DNA of 7,090 bases, from the NCBI GenBank assembly GCA_019420425.1, contig JAHZHG010000142.1:1-7090 (forward strand). Reading direction: 5' to 3'. Shown here one piece after another: positions 1 through 5,575 of the stretch (positions are counted from its first letter, which is position 1; the number at the start of each line of letters is the position of its first letter). A program made the position numbers and the translations under genes. The DNA is from Clostridiales bacterium (GTDB lineage Bacteria; Bacillota; Clostridia; Lachnospirales; Lachnospiraceae). The notes beneath the pieces were generated by a model. That model was not told the origin of the DNA and did no database searches. It saw only the letters and a program-made list of their open reading frames with translations.

Positions 1-54
1 CGAATGAAATAGCCGAAGTAAAGAGCGAAGATGCTCCATGCACCTCCACTCAGT

Positions 55-140
55 TCTTTGCTAAATCTTTCTTGCGTTGCTCCACGAGGGCTTTCAGTTC
101 CATCTCCCAATCACTCCCCGATACCGCCGCTTTAATTGCT
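55..140 (-). pseudogene. Possible C-terminal gene remnant (weak)
   Basis: On the minus strand an open frame runs from just after a TAA (141-143) to a TGA at 55-57. It reads AIKAAVSGSDWEMELKALVE and ends QRKKDLAKN, with the look of a protein C-terminus and no plausible start before an internal ATG that would leave only 17 residues. It crosses the left direct repeat. It may be the tail of a gene cut by insertion of the cassette, or chance. No family is recognised. Confidence 0.25.
110..133. repeat. Left copy of cassette-flanking direct repeat
   Basis: This 24-base stretch matches 1444-1466 in the same orientation. ATCACTC, CGATACCGCC and CTTT are shared exactly (21 positions), with one substitution and a one-base length difference in one gap and one further substitution. 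The copy lies just past the stop of the 256-residue gene and, unlike the right copy, is not part of a palindrome. Confidence 0.6.
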
Positions 141-146
141 TATAAA

Positions 147-917
147 TCATAAAATTGTTTCAACAAATTGAACTAATGTAGCAATAGCCGCTCCGAATTG
201 TGCGGTCCCATTGATGGCTTGTAATCCTTTCAACGCTGTTTTAATAAATCCTTTTCGAGGATTTGCACTTTGTACCTCAGCTCGGATTACTTCAACACTG
301 TCTCTTATTTGTTCCTGTTCTTCTTGTGTAATATCAGTAGGCATGTGTTTCATAATATCAGCGATAATGTTTTCTAATTGAGAAACATCGATGCCATTGC
401 TTTGAGTTGCATGAACTGTTGCATTATCATTTGCAACGTTTACTTGTGCCACGCCACCATTTACATTAATCATAAATTTTTTATCCTCATCATATCCCAT
501 TTGAATGCCTATTTCCGTAAGATACCCTTCAATATAGTTGACAAAAGGAAGTACTATTCGATTACAAAATTCTTTTACAGCATCATTCGCTTCCCTTGCA
601 TAACCAAAAGCCATATCATGGTAAATGTTATGATAATTCTCTACAGCATATTTCAAATACTGATATGTATAAGAGATTTCCTCTTGTTTTGTATCGCCCA
701 TTGAGGAGAAGCAAGTCCCTCTTTCAACCGGCTCAAAATCGTCCGGATTAACATATTGCTTTATGTACTCTGATACAATTTCGTTTTCGTCAATATAAGC
801 CATAAATTTTTTCAATAAAGCCATTCCCGTCTGATGATTGCATGTAATCAAACGGTTAGCAATTGTTCTAAATTCCATAGAAATTATTTTTAACTGTTTT
901 TTATCAATATTCTTCAT
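147..917 (-). CDS. Helical protein with Asn/Gly-rich linker and hydrophobic C-terminal tail, unknown function
   Basis: A 256-residue protein, not recognised. Residues 1-148 look largely helical and aromatic-rich. Residues 149-172 change character to a Gly/Asn/Val-rich, beta-prone stretch (GGVAQVNVANDNATVHATQ). Two charged helices follow (176-190 and about 196-216). The last ~35 residues (PRKGFIKTALKGLQ to the end) are basic, then hydrophobic with Gly/Ala spacing (FGAAIATLVQFVETIL). That tail could be an amphipathic or membrane-inserting helix, or a packing helix. A similar layout, with a repeat-like N-rich linker before a helical tail, occurs in some bacterial conflict and abortive-infection proteins. 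That is a loose resemblance, not an identification. The ATG overlaps the zinc-ribbon gene by 14 bases, with GGGGTAAGG just upstream. Its AT-rich composition matches its partner and differs from the operon to the right. No terminator hairpin is evident after its stop. Confidence 0.75.
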   Translation of the reverse strand: MKNIDKKQLKIISMEFRTIANRLITCNHQTGMALLKKFMAYIDENEIVSEYIKQYVNPDDFEPVERGTCFSSMGDTKQEEISYTYQYLKYAVENYHNIYHDMAFGYAREANDAVKEFCNRIVLPFVNYIEGYLTEIGIQMGYDEDKKFMINVNGGVAQVNVANDNATVHATQSNGIDVSQLENIIADIMKHMPTDITQEEQEQIRDSVEVIRAEVQSANPRKGFIKTALKGLQAINGTAQFGAAIATLVQFVETIL

Positions 918-1359
918 ACCTTACCCCACAAAACGGGCAATAGCTCCCGCACATTTTATAAATTGGTTTAATTTTTGCTTCCCGCTTGCAACAAGGATAT
1001 TCCTCAACTTCTAAAGCTTCTATTCCATACTTAATAGGATATTCTTCTTCATGCTGTGGCTTTTTACCTGCCTTGAACGAGATAAATGAACCTTTGAATT
1101 TCTTCTCCCACTTTTTCATCTCGTTATATATTAAATCCTTTGCGTAATTCTTTGTCTTTTTTAGAGCAAGCTCTATCACGTCATCAGTAAAATAATTTTC
1201 CGCTTTTAAACCACAACTTGGACACCATATTTCAATAACATCTTCTGCATGATAATCCTCTGGTTTTATTTTAAAAAATTCCCCGCATAGAGGACATTGC
1301 ATTAAAACAAATCCTTGATCGTCAGCAGGTATTGATACTTCACCAATTATAGTACTCAT
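904..1359 (-). CDS. Cysteine-rich zinc-ribbon-like protein of unknown function
   Basis: A 151-residue protein I cannot assign to a named family. The N-terminal third has two knuckles, QCPLCGEF (C22, C25) and WCPSCGL (C46, C49), which together fit one four-cysteine zinc ribbon. The middle (about 60-100) is Lys/Glu-rich and probably helical. The C-terminus has YPCCK (C123, C124) and MCGSYCPFCG (C137, C141, C144), enough for a second zinc site with one cysteine spare. Zinc ribbons of this kind usually bind nucleic acid or proteins; which applies here is unknown. The start is supported by GGAGGT 5-6 bases upstream and a TATAAT box. Its last 14 bases overlap the start of the next gene, so the two probably act together. 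It is clearly more AT-rich than the fumarate operon. No signal peptide or membrane segment is visible. Confidence 0.8.
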   Translation of the reverse strand: MSTIIGEVSIPADDQGFVLMQCPLCGEFFKIKPEDYHAEDVIEIWCPSCGLKAENYFTDDVIELALKKTKNYAKDLIYNEMKKWEKKFKGSFISFKAGKKPQHEEEYPIKYGIEALEVEEYPCCKREAKIKPIYKMCGSYCPFCGVRYEEY

Positions 1360-1384
1360 ACATTACCTCCTGCCTATATCTTGT

Positions 1385-1413
1385 ATTATAGCGGAACCTC
1401 TCATAAAAATCCA
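1385..1413 (-). promoter_or_regulatory. Probable promoter for the zinc-ribbon gene pair
   Basis: A perfect -10 hexamer, TATAAT (1390-1385), lies 25 bases before the start codon at 1359. At 17-base spacing the -35 position reads TGGATT (1413-1408), only a partial match. Transcription would start near 1378 and give a short leader containing the GGAGGT ribosome site. Confidence 0.6.
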
Positions 1414-1430
1414 CACTTATTTTTGAGTAA

Positions 1431-1468
1431 CAAAAGTGGCGGTATCACTCACGATACCGCCACTTTTG
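1431..1468. terminator. Perfect 16-bp inverted repeat, probably a bidirectional terminator
   Basis: Arms 1431-1446 and 1453-1468 are perfectly complementary around a 6-base loop (ACTCAC). The stem has a GC-rich core (GTGGCGG/CCGCCAC) and A4/T4 ends, so RNA from either strand would end the stem in UUUU. It sits between the tRNA terminator and the promoter of the gene pair at 147-1359, and would insulate them. Its right half overlaps the right copy of the cassette-flanking direct repeat, so it could also be an element end. Confidence 0.65.
1444..1466. repeat. Right copy of cassette-flanking direct repeat
   Basis: This 23-base stretch is the partner of 110-133 and overlaps the right half of the 1431-1468 inverted repeat. 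The two copies bracket about 1.3 kb holding the AT-rich gene pair. The right copy lies 77 bases beyond the tRNA-Leu 3' end. It could be a junction left by integration, but no integrase is present in the window. Confidence 0.6.
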
Positions 1469-1489
1469 CTTTAGCACTCAAGATATACT

Positions 1490-1530
1490 AAAAATCCGAA
1501 GCCGTCCCCGATTGGAACCGGGTTCGGATT
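1490..1530 (-). terminator. Intrinsic terminator of tRNA-Leu
   Basis: On the minus strand, AATCCGAA (1530-1523) pairs with TTCGGATT (1500-1493), and the run continues to five T's ending at 1490. Inside, CCCGGTT and AATCGGG can form a second helix. It lies 12 bases after the tRNA 3' end, as expected for a single-tRNA transcript. Confidence 0.85.
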
Positions 1531-1542
1531 ATCCTTATCTAG

Positions 1543-1622
1543 TGCGGATAACAGGACTCGAACCTGCACGGTTGCCCATCGGCACCTAAAACCGACGCGT
1601 CTGCCAATTCCGCCATATCCGC
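1543..1622 (-). tRNA. tRNA-Leu (anticodon UAG)
   Basis: An 80-base cloverleaf can be folded. The acceptor stem is GCGGATA with TATCCGC (7 bp), followed by discriminator A. The D arm has a GCG/CGC stem and a GAATTGGCAGA loop. The anticodon stem is TCGGT/GCCGA with loop TTTAGGT, giving anticodon TAG at 1588-1586, which reads CUN leucine codons. The 11-base variable region (TGGGCAACCGT) can form a short extra arm, as expected for class II tRNA. The T arm is GCAGG-TTCGAGT-CCTGT. The terminal CCA is not encoded; CTA follows the discriminator base. It has its own promoter and terminator. Confidence 0.96.
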
Positions 1623-1672
1623 CTGAAAAATCTAATCTGACCGTCTCTCTTTCTGAAGCTGGCCATGCGCCC

Positions 1673-1701
1673 ATTATACCTTTCTCCCGCTAATTTGTCA
1701 A
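1673..1701 (-). promoter_or_regulatory. Consensus sigma-A promoter for tRNA-Leu
   Basis: On the minus strand, TTGACA (1701-1696) and TATAAT (1678-1673) are separated by exactly 17 bases. Both hexamers match the consensus perfectly. Transcription would start near 1666, giving a leader of about 44 bases before the tRNA. The placement makes the tRNA transcriptionally independent of the fumarate operon. Confidence 0.9.
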
Positions 1702-1724
1702 CCGGCTTTCGTCGGTTCAGGGAA

Positions 1725-1769
1725 GCCCGGGGTAACCGTTCAGCCTTTGGCTGAACCGTTACCCCGGGC
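1725..1769 (-). repeat. Long GC-rich inverted repeat after the fumarate operon (possible terminator or dispersed palindromic repeat)
   Basis: Arms 1725-1745 and 1749-1769 pair over 21 positions with a single C/C mismatch and a 3-base loop. Flanking GGGAA (1720-1724) and TTCCC (1787-1791) could add an outer helix around a 17-base bulge. No T-run follows on either strand, so it is not a textbook Rho-independent terminator, though it sits where the operon transcript should end. It may be a 3'-end stabilising hairpin or a copy of a dispersed palindromic repeat. A smaller hairpin with a GAAA loop (1700-1717) follows it on the minus strand. Confidence 0.7.
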
Positions 1770-1800
1770 GCATTATGTCTCCAGGCTTCCCCTATCTTTT

Positions 1801-2361
1801 TTATTCCGTCTTGCTTGCCAGATAGGCAGCCCGGCCCTCTTCGTACAGGTTACGGCCCTCGCTGTCGATAATCACAACCAGAGGCATTTCCTCTACGTAG
1901 AGCTTTCGCAGGGCCTCTGCGCCTAAATCCTCATAGGCGATCAGCTCGGCCTTTTTGATGCACTTTGCCAGCAGTGCCCCCGCCCCGCCGATGGCGCCGA
2001 AGTATACGCCGCTGTATTTTTTCATCGCATCAACCACCTCCGGAAGGCGCGCGCCCTTGCCGATCATTCCCCTTGCGCCTACAGACATCATGGTGGGCGC
2101 GTAGGCGTCCATACGGCCGCTGGTGGTGGGGCCTGCGGAGCCGATCACCTGGCCCGGCTTTGCCGGGGTGGGGCCTACGTAATAGATGGTGGCGTCCTTC
2201 GGGTCAAAGGGAAGGGGCTCTCCCTTTGCCAGGCTCTCGCACATGCGCTTGTGGCCGGCGTCTCTGGAGGTGTAGATGGTACCCGTCAGATAAACCGTAT
2301 CTCCTGCATGAAGGGTTTTTGCCAGCTCCTCTGTAAGGGGCAGCTGAATATGTTTTTCCAT
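1801..2361 (-). CDS. Class I fumarate hydratase, beta subunit
   Basis: A 186-residue protein corresponding to the C-terminal half of single-chain class I fumarases and to the TtdB subunit. Its length is normal for the separate subunit. Motifs seen are SRDAGHKRM (32-40), GPTTSGRMD (77-85) with the substrate-binding Thr/Arg, GMIGKG (98-103) and a GAIGGAGAL loop (122-130). It would complete the active site made with the alpha subunit for malate/fumarate interconversion. Its ATG follows the alpha stop by one base and is driven by an excellent ribosome site. It is the last gene of the operon; a long inverted repeat follows 32 bases after its stop. The split alpha/beta form is common in anaerobic Firmicutes and archaea. 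Confidence 0.93.
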   Translation of the reverse strand: MEKHIQLPLTEELAKTLHAGDTVYLTGTIYTSRDAGHKRMCESLAKGEPLPFDPKDATIYYVGPTPAKPGQVIGSAGPTTSGRMDAYAPTMMSVGARGMIGKGARLPEVVDAMKKYSGVYFGAIGGAGALLAKCIKKAELIAYEDLGAEALRKLYVEEMPLVVIIDSEGRNLYEEGRAAYLASKTE

Positions 2362-2362
2362 G

Positions 2363-3205
2363 TCAGATCACCTCCGTTTTATGCCGGGTTACGTGGCAGT
2401 TGATGTTGATTGCACAGGGCATTCCGGCGATATGCGTGGGCATTGTCTCGATATTCAGGCCGATGGCGGTCGTCTTTCCGCCAAAGCCCTGGGGGCCGAT
2501 GCCCAGCTTGTTGATCTTTTCCAGCATTTCCTGCTCCAGCGCTGCATAGTAGGGGTCCGGATTTTCCGAATCGATGGGACGCATCAGCGCCTTTTTCGCC
2601 AGCAGGGCAGCCTTGTCAAAGGTGCCGCCGATACCTACGCCCACAACCATTGGGGGACATGGGTTCGGACCTGCCGCCTCTACGGTTTCCAGAATAAAGT
2701 CCTTGATACCCTGCAGTCCTGCCGAAGGCTTGAACATACGGATTGCGCTCATGTTCTCGCTGCCAAAGCCCTTGGGGCCGACAGTGATCTTAATCTCCTC
2801 GCCCGGAACAATCTCCGTATAAAGCATAGCCGGGGTATTGTCTCCGGTATTTCCTCTGCGCACCGGGTCCTTCACCACGGATTTGCGCAGATAGCCCTTG
2901 TCGTAGCCGCGGCGCACGCCCTCATTCACTGCCTCCGCCAGATCGCCGCCGGTGATGTGGACGTCCTGACCGATCTCCAGAAAGACACAGGCCATTCCCG
3001 TATCCTGGCAGATCGGCACATTCTCCTGATCCGCGATTTCAAAATTTTCGATAATGTTGTCCAGCACACCCTGGGCAATCTCCCAGTCCTCACACGCCCT
3101 GCAGTTTTTAATCGCGCACTTGACGTCCTCCGGCAAATGCTCGTTTGCTTCGATGCAGAGCCTTTCCACCACGTCCGTGATCTGACTTGCCTGAATTTCA
3201 CGCAT
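2363..3205 (-). CDS. Class I fumarate hydratase, alpha subunit (Fe-S hydro-lyase)
   Basis: A 280-residue protein matching the N-terminal catalytic half of class I fumarases (FumA) and the TtdA alpha subunit of L(+)-tartrate dehydratase. It should hold the catalytic [4Fe-4S] cluster. Visible ligand candidates are C66 in PICQDTG, C183 in NPCPP, and C270 in NCHVTRH near the C-terminus, with C264 as an alternative third ligand. The 66-to-183 spacing is close to that between E. coli FumA C105 and C224. GIGGTFDKA (191-199) and the [14 protein letters not shown] region (237-250) also fit the family. With the beta subunit it would interconvert malate and fumarate in the cytoplasm, feeding the reductase encoded just upstream. 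The start at 3205 was chosen for its ribosome site. The stop is followed after one base by the beta gene. Tartrate dehydratase cannot be excluded from sequence, but the frd neighbours favour fumarase. Confidence 0.93.
   Translation of the reverse strand: MREIQASQITDVVERLCIEANEHLPEDVKCAIKNCRACEDWEIAQGVLDNIIENFEIADQENVPICQDTGMACVFLEIGQDVHITGGDLAEAVNEGVRRGYDKGYLRKSVVKDPVRRGNTGDNTPAMLYTEIVPGEEIKITVGPKGFGSENMSAIRMFKPSAGLQGIKDFILETVEAAGPNPCPPMVVGVGIGGTFDKAALLAKKALMRPIDSENPDPYYAALEQEMLEKINKLGIGPQGFGGKTTAIGLNIETMPTHIAGMPCAININCHVTRHKTEVI
2366..2375 (-). promoter_or_regulatory. Near-perfect ribosome binding site for fumarase beta
   Basis: GGAGGTGATC is ten bases complementary to the 3' end of 16S rRNA. 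It lies inside the last codons of fumarase alpha, directly before its TGA stop. It should ensure efficient coupled translation and balanced subunit output. Confidence 0.8.
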
Positions 3206-3212
3206 CGCGTTT

Positions 3213-3220
3213 CCCTCCTT
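3213..3220 (-). promoter_or_regulatory. Ribosome binding site deciding the fumarase alpha start
   Basis: AAGGAGGG lies 7 bases before the ATG at 3205. It selects that ATG over the in-frame ATGs at 3241 and 3223, which would place the N-terminus inside the hairpin and add residues without family character. Confidence 0.8.
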
Positions 3221-3229
3221 CATCCTGTC

Positions 3230-3252
3230 GGCTGCCGCCAAATGCGGCAGCC
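3230..3252 (-). other. Intra-operon hairpin between the flavoprotein and fumarase alpha genes
   Basis: GGCTGCCGC and GCGGCAGCC form a perfect 9-bp, very GC-rich stem with a 5-base loop in the 62-base gap between the flavoprotein stop and the fumarase alpha start. No U-run follows on the minus strand, so it is not a standard terminator. It may mark an mRNA processing or stability point, or partly attenuate transcription. That role is inferred. Confidence 0.6.
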
Positions 3253-3267
3253 CTGCCCGGCTCTACG

Positions 3268-4869
3268 TTACCGCTCATGCCGCGCGTATTTCGGCAGCAG
3301 CAGCGGAGATACATCGTCTGACGTAATACCGGCGTTTTCCAGCTCTTTGGCATATTCTACCACATGTTTCAGCGTCAGGCTACCCAGCTCAACCGATTTT
3401 GCCTTTTCCGCCGCCGCTTTTCCTGCATTCCGGCCAAATACAATGATATCCAGCAGGGAATTGCCCATCAGACGGTTTCTGCCGTGGATACCGCCAACGG
3501 CTTCTCCTGCCACCAGCAGGTTGTCAATTACCTTGGTAAAGCCGTCTCCGCCGATCTCCAGTCCGCCATTTTGGTAATGCAGCGTCGGATAAACCAGAAT
3601 CGGCACCTTCCGCATATCAATGTCATAATTCAAATACATCCGCAGCATGGCGGGAATCCGCTTTTCAATGGTTCCCTCGCCGCCAATCAGCTCGATCATC
3701 GGGGTATCCAGCCATACGCCGCTGCCCAGAGGAGTAGTCACGCCCTTGCCCCTGTCCGTACATTCACGGATAATGGAAGCCGCGGACACATCGCGGGTTT
3801 CCAGCGGATGCATGAAAGCTTCTCCGTCCACATTGACCAGCATAGCGCCCAGGGAACGCACCTTCTCTGTTACCAGCGCGCCAAAAATCTGGGACGGATA
3901 AGCCACTCCCGTCGGATGGTACTGGATAGTATCCTGATACAACAGCGGCGCGCCCGCACGGTAGCCCAGAATCAGGCCGTCGGCCGTTGCCCCGTAGTGG
4001 TTGGAGGTGGGGAAATTCTGATAATGCAGCCGTCCTGCCCCGCCTGTGGCGATAATCACCGTCTTTGCCCTGGCAACCAGATAATCATCGGTCTCCATAT
4101 TCAGCAGGACCGCGCCTGCCACCGGGCCCTCTTCATCCTTTATCAGCTCCACCGCGGAGGTAAATTCCACCACCGGAATCTTGCGGTTAAGCACCTCATC
4201 CCGCAGGGTACGCATGATCTCTGCTCCGGAATAATCCTTGCAGGCATGCATACGCTTTCTGGAGGTTCCGCCGCCGTGGGTGGTAATCATATTTCCCTCG
4301 GCGTCCTTGTCAAACATTACGCCCAGCTTATTCAGCCACTGGATGGCGTCAGGCGCTTCCATAACCAGGCGGCGCAGCAGCTCCGGCCTTGCCGCAAAAT
4401 GGCCGCCGCCAAAGGCGTCCAGATAATGCTGTGCAGGGGAATCATTCTCCTTATCCGCTGCCTGGATTCCGCCCTCAGCCATCATGGTGTTGGCGTCTCC
4501 GATACGCAGCTTGGTCACGATCATGACGTTTGCGCCTGCCTCATGGGCCTCGATAGCCGCTGAAGCGCCTGCTCCGCCGCCGCCGATGACCAGCACATCC
4601 ACATCATAGTCCACTTTATCCAGGTCAATATCCACGCCCAGCAGCCGGCTGTTGGAGTGCAGCAGATGGCCCAGCTCCGCCGGAACCTTCTCTCCCTTAT
4701 TCGGGCCGATCTGGATGGTGGCAAAGCCGTCCTGGCGATAATCCGGATGGTAAGCCTTCAGGAGGGTATCCTTTTCCTCCGCAGTCATACGTCTGGGCTC
4801 CATGCCCATACGCTCTGCTCTCGTCGCTTCTACTTTTTTTACTGATTCAAGCATTTCTGCCGTAAACAT
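3268..4869 (-). CDS. frdA: Fumarate reductase flavoprotein subunit (FrdA/TfrA-like)
   Basis: A 533-residue FAD-dependent fumarate reductase/succinate dehydrogenase-type flavoprotein. After an ~88-residue N-terminal extension comes the dinucleotide motif VLVIGGGGAGASAA (92-105), then ANTMMAEGG (126-134). Active-site motifs of the family are present: HPTG (318-321), TEKVR (334-338), HYQNGG (431-436) and NRLMGNSLLD (465-474). H318, R338, H431 and R466 correspond by motif to E. coli FrdA H232, R287, H355 and R390. The residue matching the FAD-linking histidine (HTxxAEGG) is Asn127, so FAD should be bound non-covalently. Only ~50 residues follow the R466 motif, so most of the usual C-terminal helical domain is missing. 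L-aspartate oxidase shares the fold, but the adjacent frdB-like and fumarase genes favour fumarate reduction. The start is supported by GGAGGG just upstream, 12 bases after the previous stop. No signal peptide is seen, so the cytoplasm is expected. Confidence 0.9.
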   Translation of the reverse strand: MFTAEMLESVKKVEATRAERMGMEPRRMTAEEKDTLLKAYHPDYRQDGFATIQIGPNKGEKVPAELGHLLHSNSRLLGVDIDLDKVDYDVDVLVIGGGGAGASAAIEAHEAGANVMIVTKLRIGDANTMMAEGGIQAADKENDSPAQHYLDAFGGGHFAARPELLRRLVMEAPDAIQWLNKLGVMFDKDAEGNMITTHGGGTSRKRMHACKDYSGAEIMRTLRDEVLNRKIPVVEFTSAVELIKDEEGPVAGAVLLNMETDDYLVARAKTVIIATGGAGRLHYQNFPTSNHYGATADGLILGYRAGAPLLYQDTIQYHPTGVAYPSQIFGALVTEKVRSLGAMLVNVDGEAFMHPLETRDVSAASIIRECTDRGKGVTTPLGSGVWLDTPMIELIGGEGTIEKRIPAMLRMYLNYDIDMRKVPILVYPTLHYQNGGLEIGGDGFTKVIDNLLVAGEAVGGIHGRNRLMGNSLLDIIVFGRNAGKAAAEKAKSVELGSLTLKHVVEYAKELENAGITSDDVSPLLLPKYARHER

Positions 4870-4881
4870 ATCCGTCCCTCC

Positions 4882-5556
4882 CTATTTCTCGATTTCTCTG
4901 CTGTTGTAAAGCTCCTGCATCTCCTCGATGGGCTTTTGCATGATCTGCTCAATCAGCTCATCATAGTCCCCGTGATGGATCTCCTCCACCCGTTTCTTCA
5001 GATGCTCTGTCTCGGGAGCGATGTATTTTCCGGTAAGCCGTCTGGCCAGCAGGCCGACCATAGGATGGGAAATTTCTGCAGGACAGCGTACAGAGCAGCA
5101 GCCGCAGCTCACACAGTCAAAGGACTCCTCCGCACACTTTTCAAATTCGCCCCGCTGAGCATAGGCGATGTACTGCATCACGTTCAGGTTCTGGGTACAG
5201 GCATTGGTACAGGCATTGCAGCCAATGCAGCTGTAAATCTCCGGGTACAGCTCCATCATAATCTGCTGGGTAGGCCGGATTTCTTCTATGTTGTATGTCC
5301 CCTTGTCCGTCGGGAAGAACGGGATGCTGGCCACATACATTCCCTCCTCTACCTGCGTCTGACAGGCAAGGCAGGTCTTTAATTCATTTTTTCCTTTAAT
5401 CCGGTAAATCGTGGCACATGCGCCGCAGAATCCGTGACGGCACCCACATCCCCGTTTTAACGTATACCCGGCGTATTCCATTGCAGTCATGATCGTCAGA
5501 TCAGCGGGCACACGGTATCTTTTTCCAAAAAAATATACATTCACCATGTTTTCCAT
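4882..5556 (-). CDS. frdB: Succinate dehydrogenase/fumarate reductase iron-sulfur subunit, soluble type
   Basis: A 224-residue SdhB/FrdB-like protein. The N-terminal plant-type ferredoxin domain binds [2Fe-2S] through C39, C44, C47 and probably C62. The C-terminal helical ferredoxin domain has C110-x2-C113-x2-C116-x3-C120 and C148-x2-C151-x2-C154-x3-C158-P. In canonical SdhB/FrdB the second group lacks one cysteine and holds [3Fe-4S]; here all four are present, so a second [4Fe-4S] is predicted. There is no C-terminal CCG domain of the kind in methanogen TfrB. It should pass electrons to the flavoprotein encoded next. An upstream in-frame ATG at 5667 would add 37 residues, but it lies inside the preceding gene and the added stretch shows no family similarity. 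The ATG at 5556 sits 19 bases after that gene's stop, with GAGAGGA upstream at a rather long 12-base spacing. An ATG at 5547 is a possible alternative start. Confidence 0.9.
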   Translation of the reverse strand: MENMVNVYFFGKRYRVPADLTIMTAMEYAGYTLKRGCGCRHGFCGACATIYRIKGKNELKTCLACQTQVEEGMYVASIPFFPTDKGTYNIEEIRPTQQIMMELYPEIYSCIGCNACTNACTQNLNVMQYIAYAQRGEFEKCAEESFDCVSCGCCSVRCPAEISHPMVGLLARRLTGKYIAPETEHLKKRVEEIHHGDYDELIEQIMQKPIEEMQELYNSREIEK

Positions 5557-5575
5557 TATCGGTATCCGTCCTCTC

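Noticed and set aside
378..704. Plus-strand open frame of 108 codons opposite the helical protein gene
   Set aside because: It is antisense, its hydrophobic composition arises from the AT-rich opposite strand, and no ribosome site stands out.
110..1466. CRISPR array or insertion sequence
   Set aside because: There are only two repeat copies, 1.3 kb apart, and no transposase, terminal inverted repeats or regular spacers.
1471..1674. Minus-strand open frame of 67 codons
   Set aside because: It lies over the tRNA-Leu, its leader and its terminator; the peptide is just the tRNA read as protein.
2360..3577. Plus-strand open frame of 405 codons opposite the fumarase alpha and flavoprotein genes
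   Set aside because: It is antisense to well-supported genes, has no family motifs and crosses the boundary between two genes. GC-rich codon bias explains its openness.
3364..4563. Plus-strand open frame of 399 codons opposite the flavoprotein gene
   Set aside because: It is an antisense shadow of a gene with clear active-site motifs, and no coherent protein features are seen.
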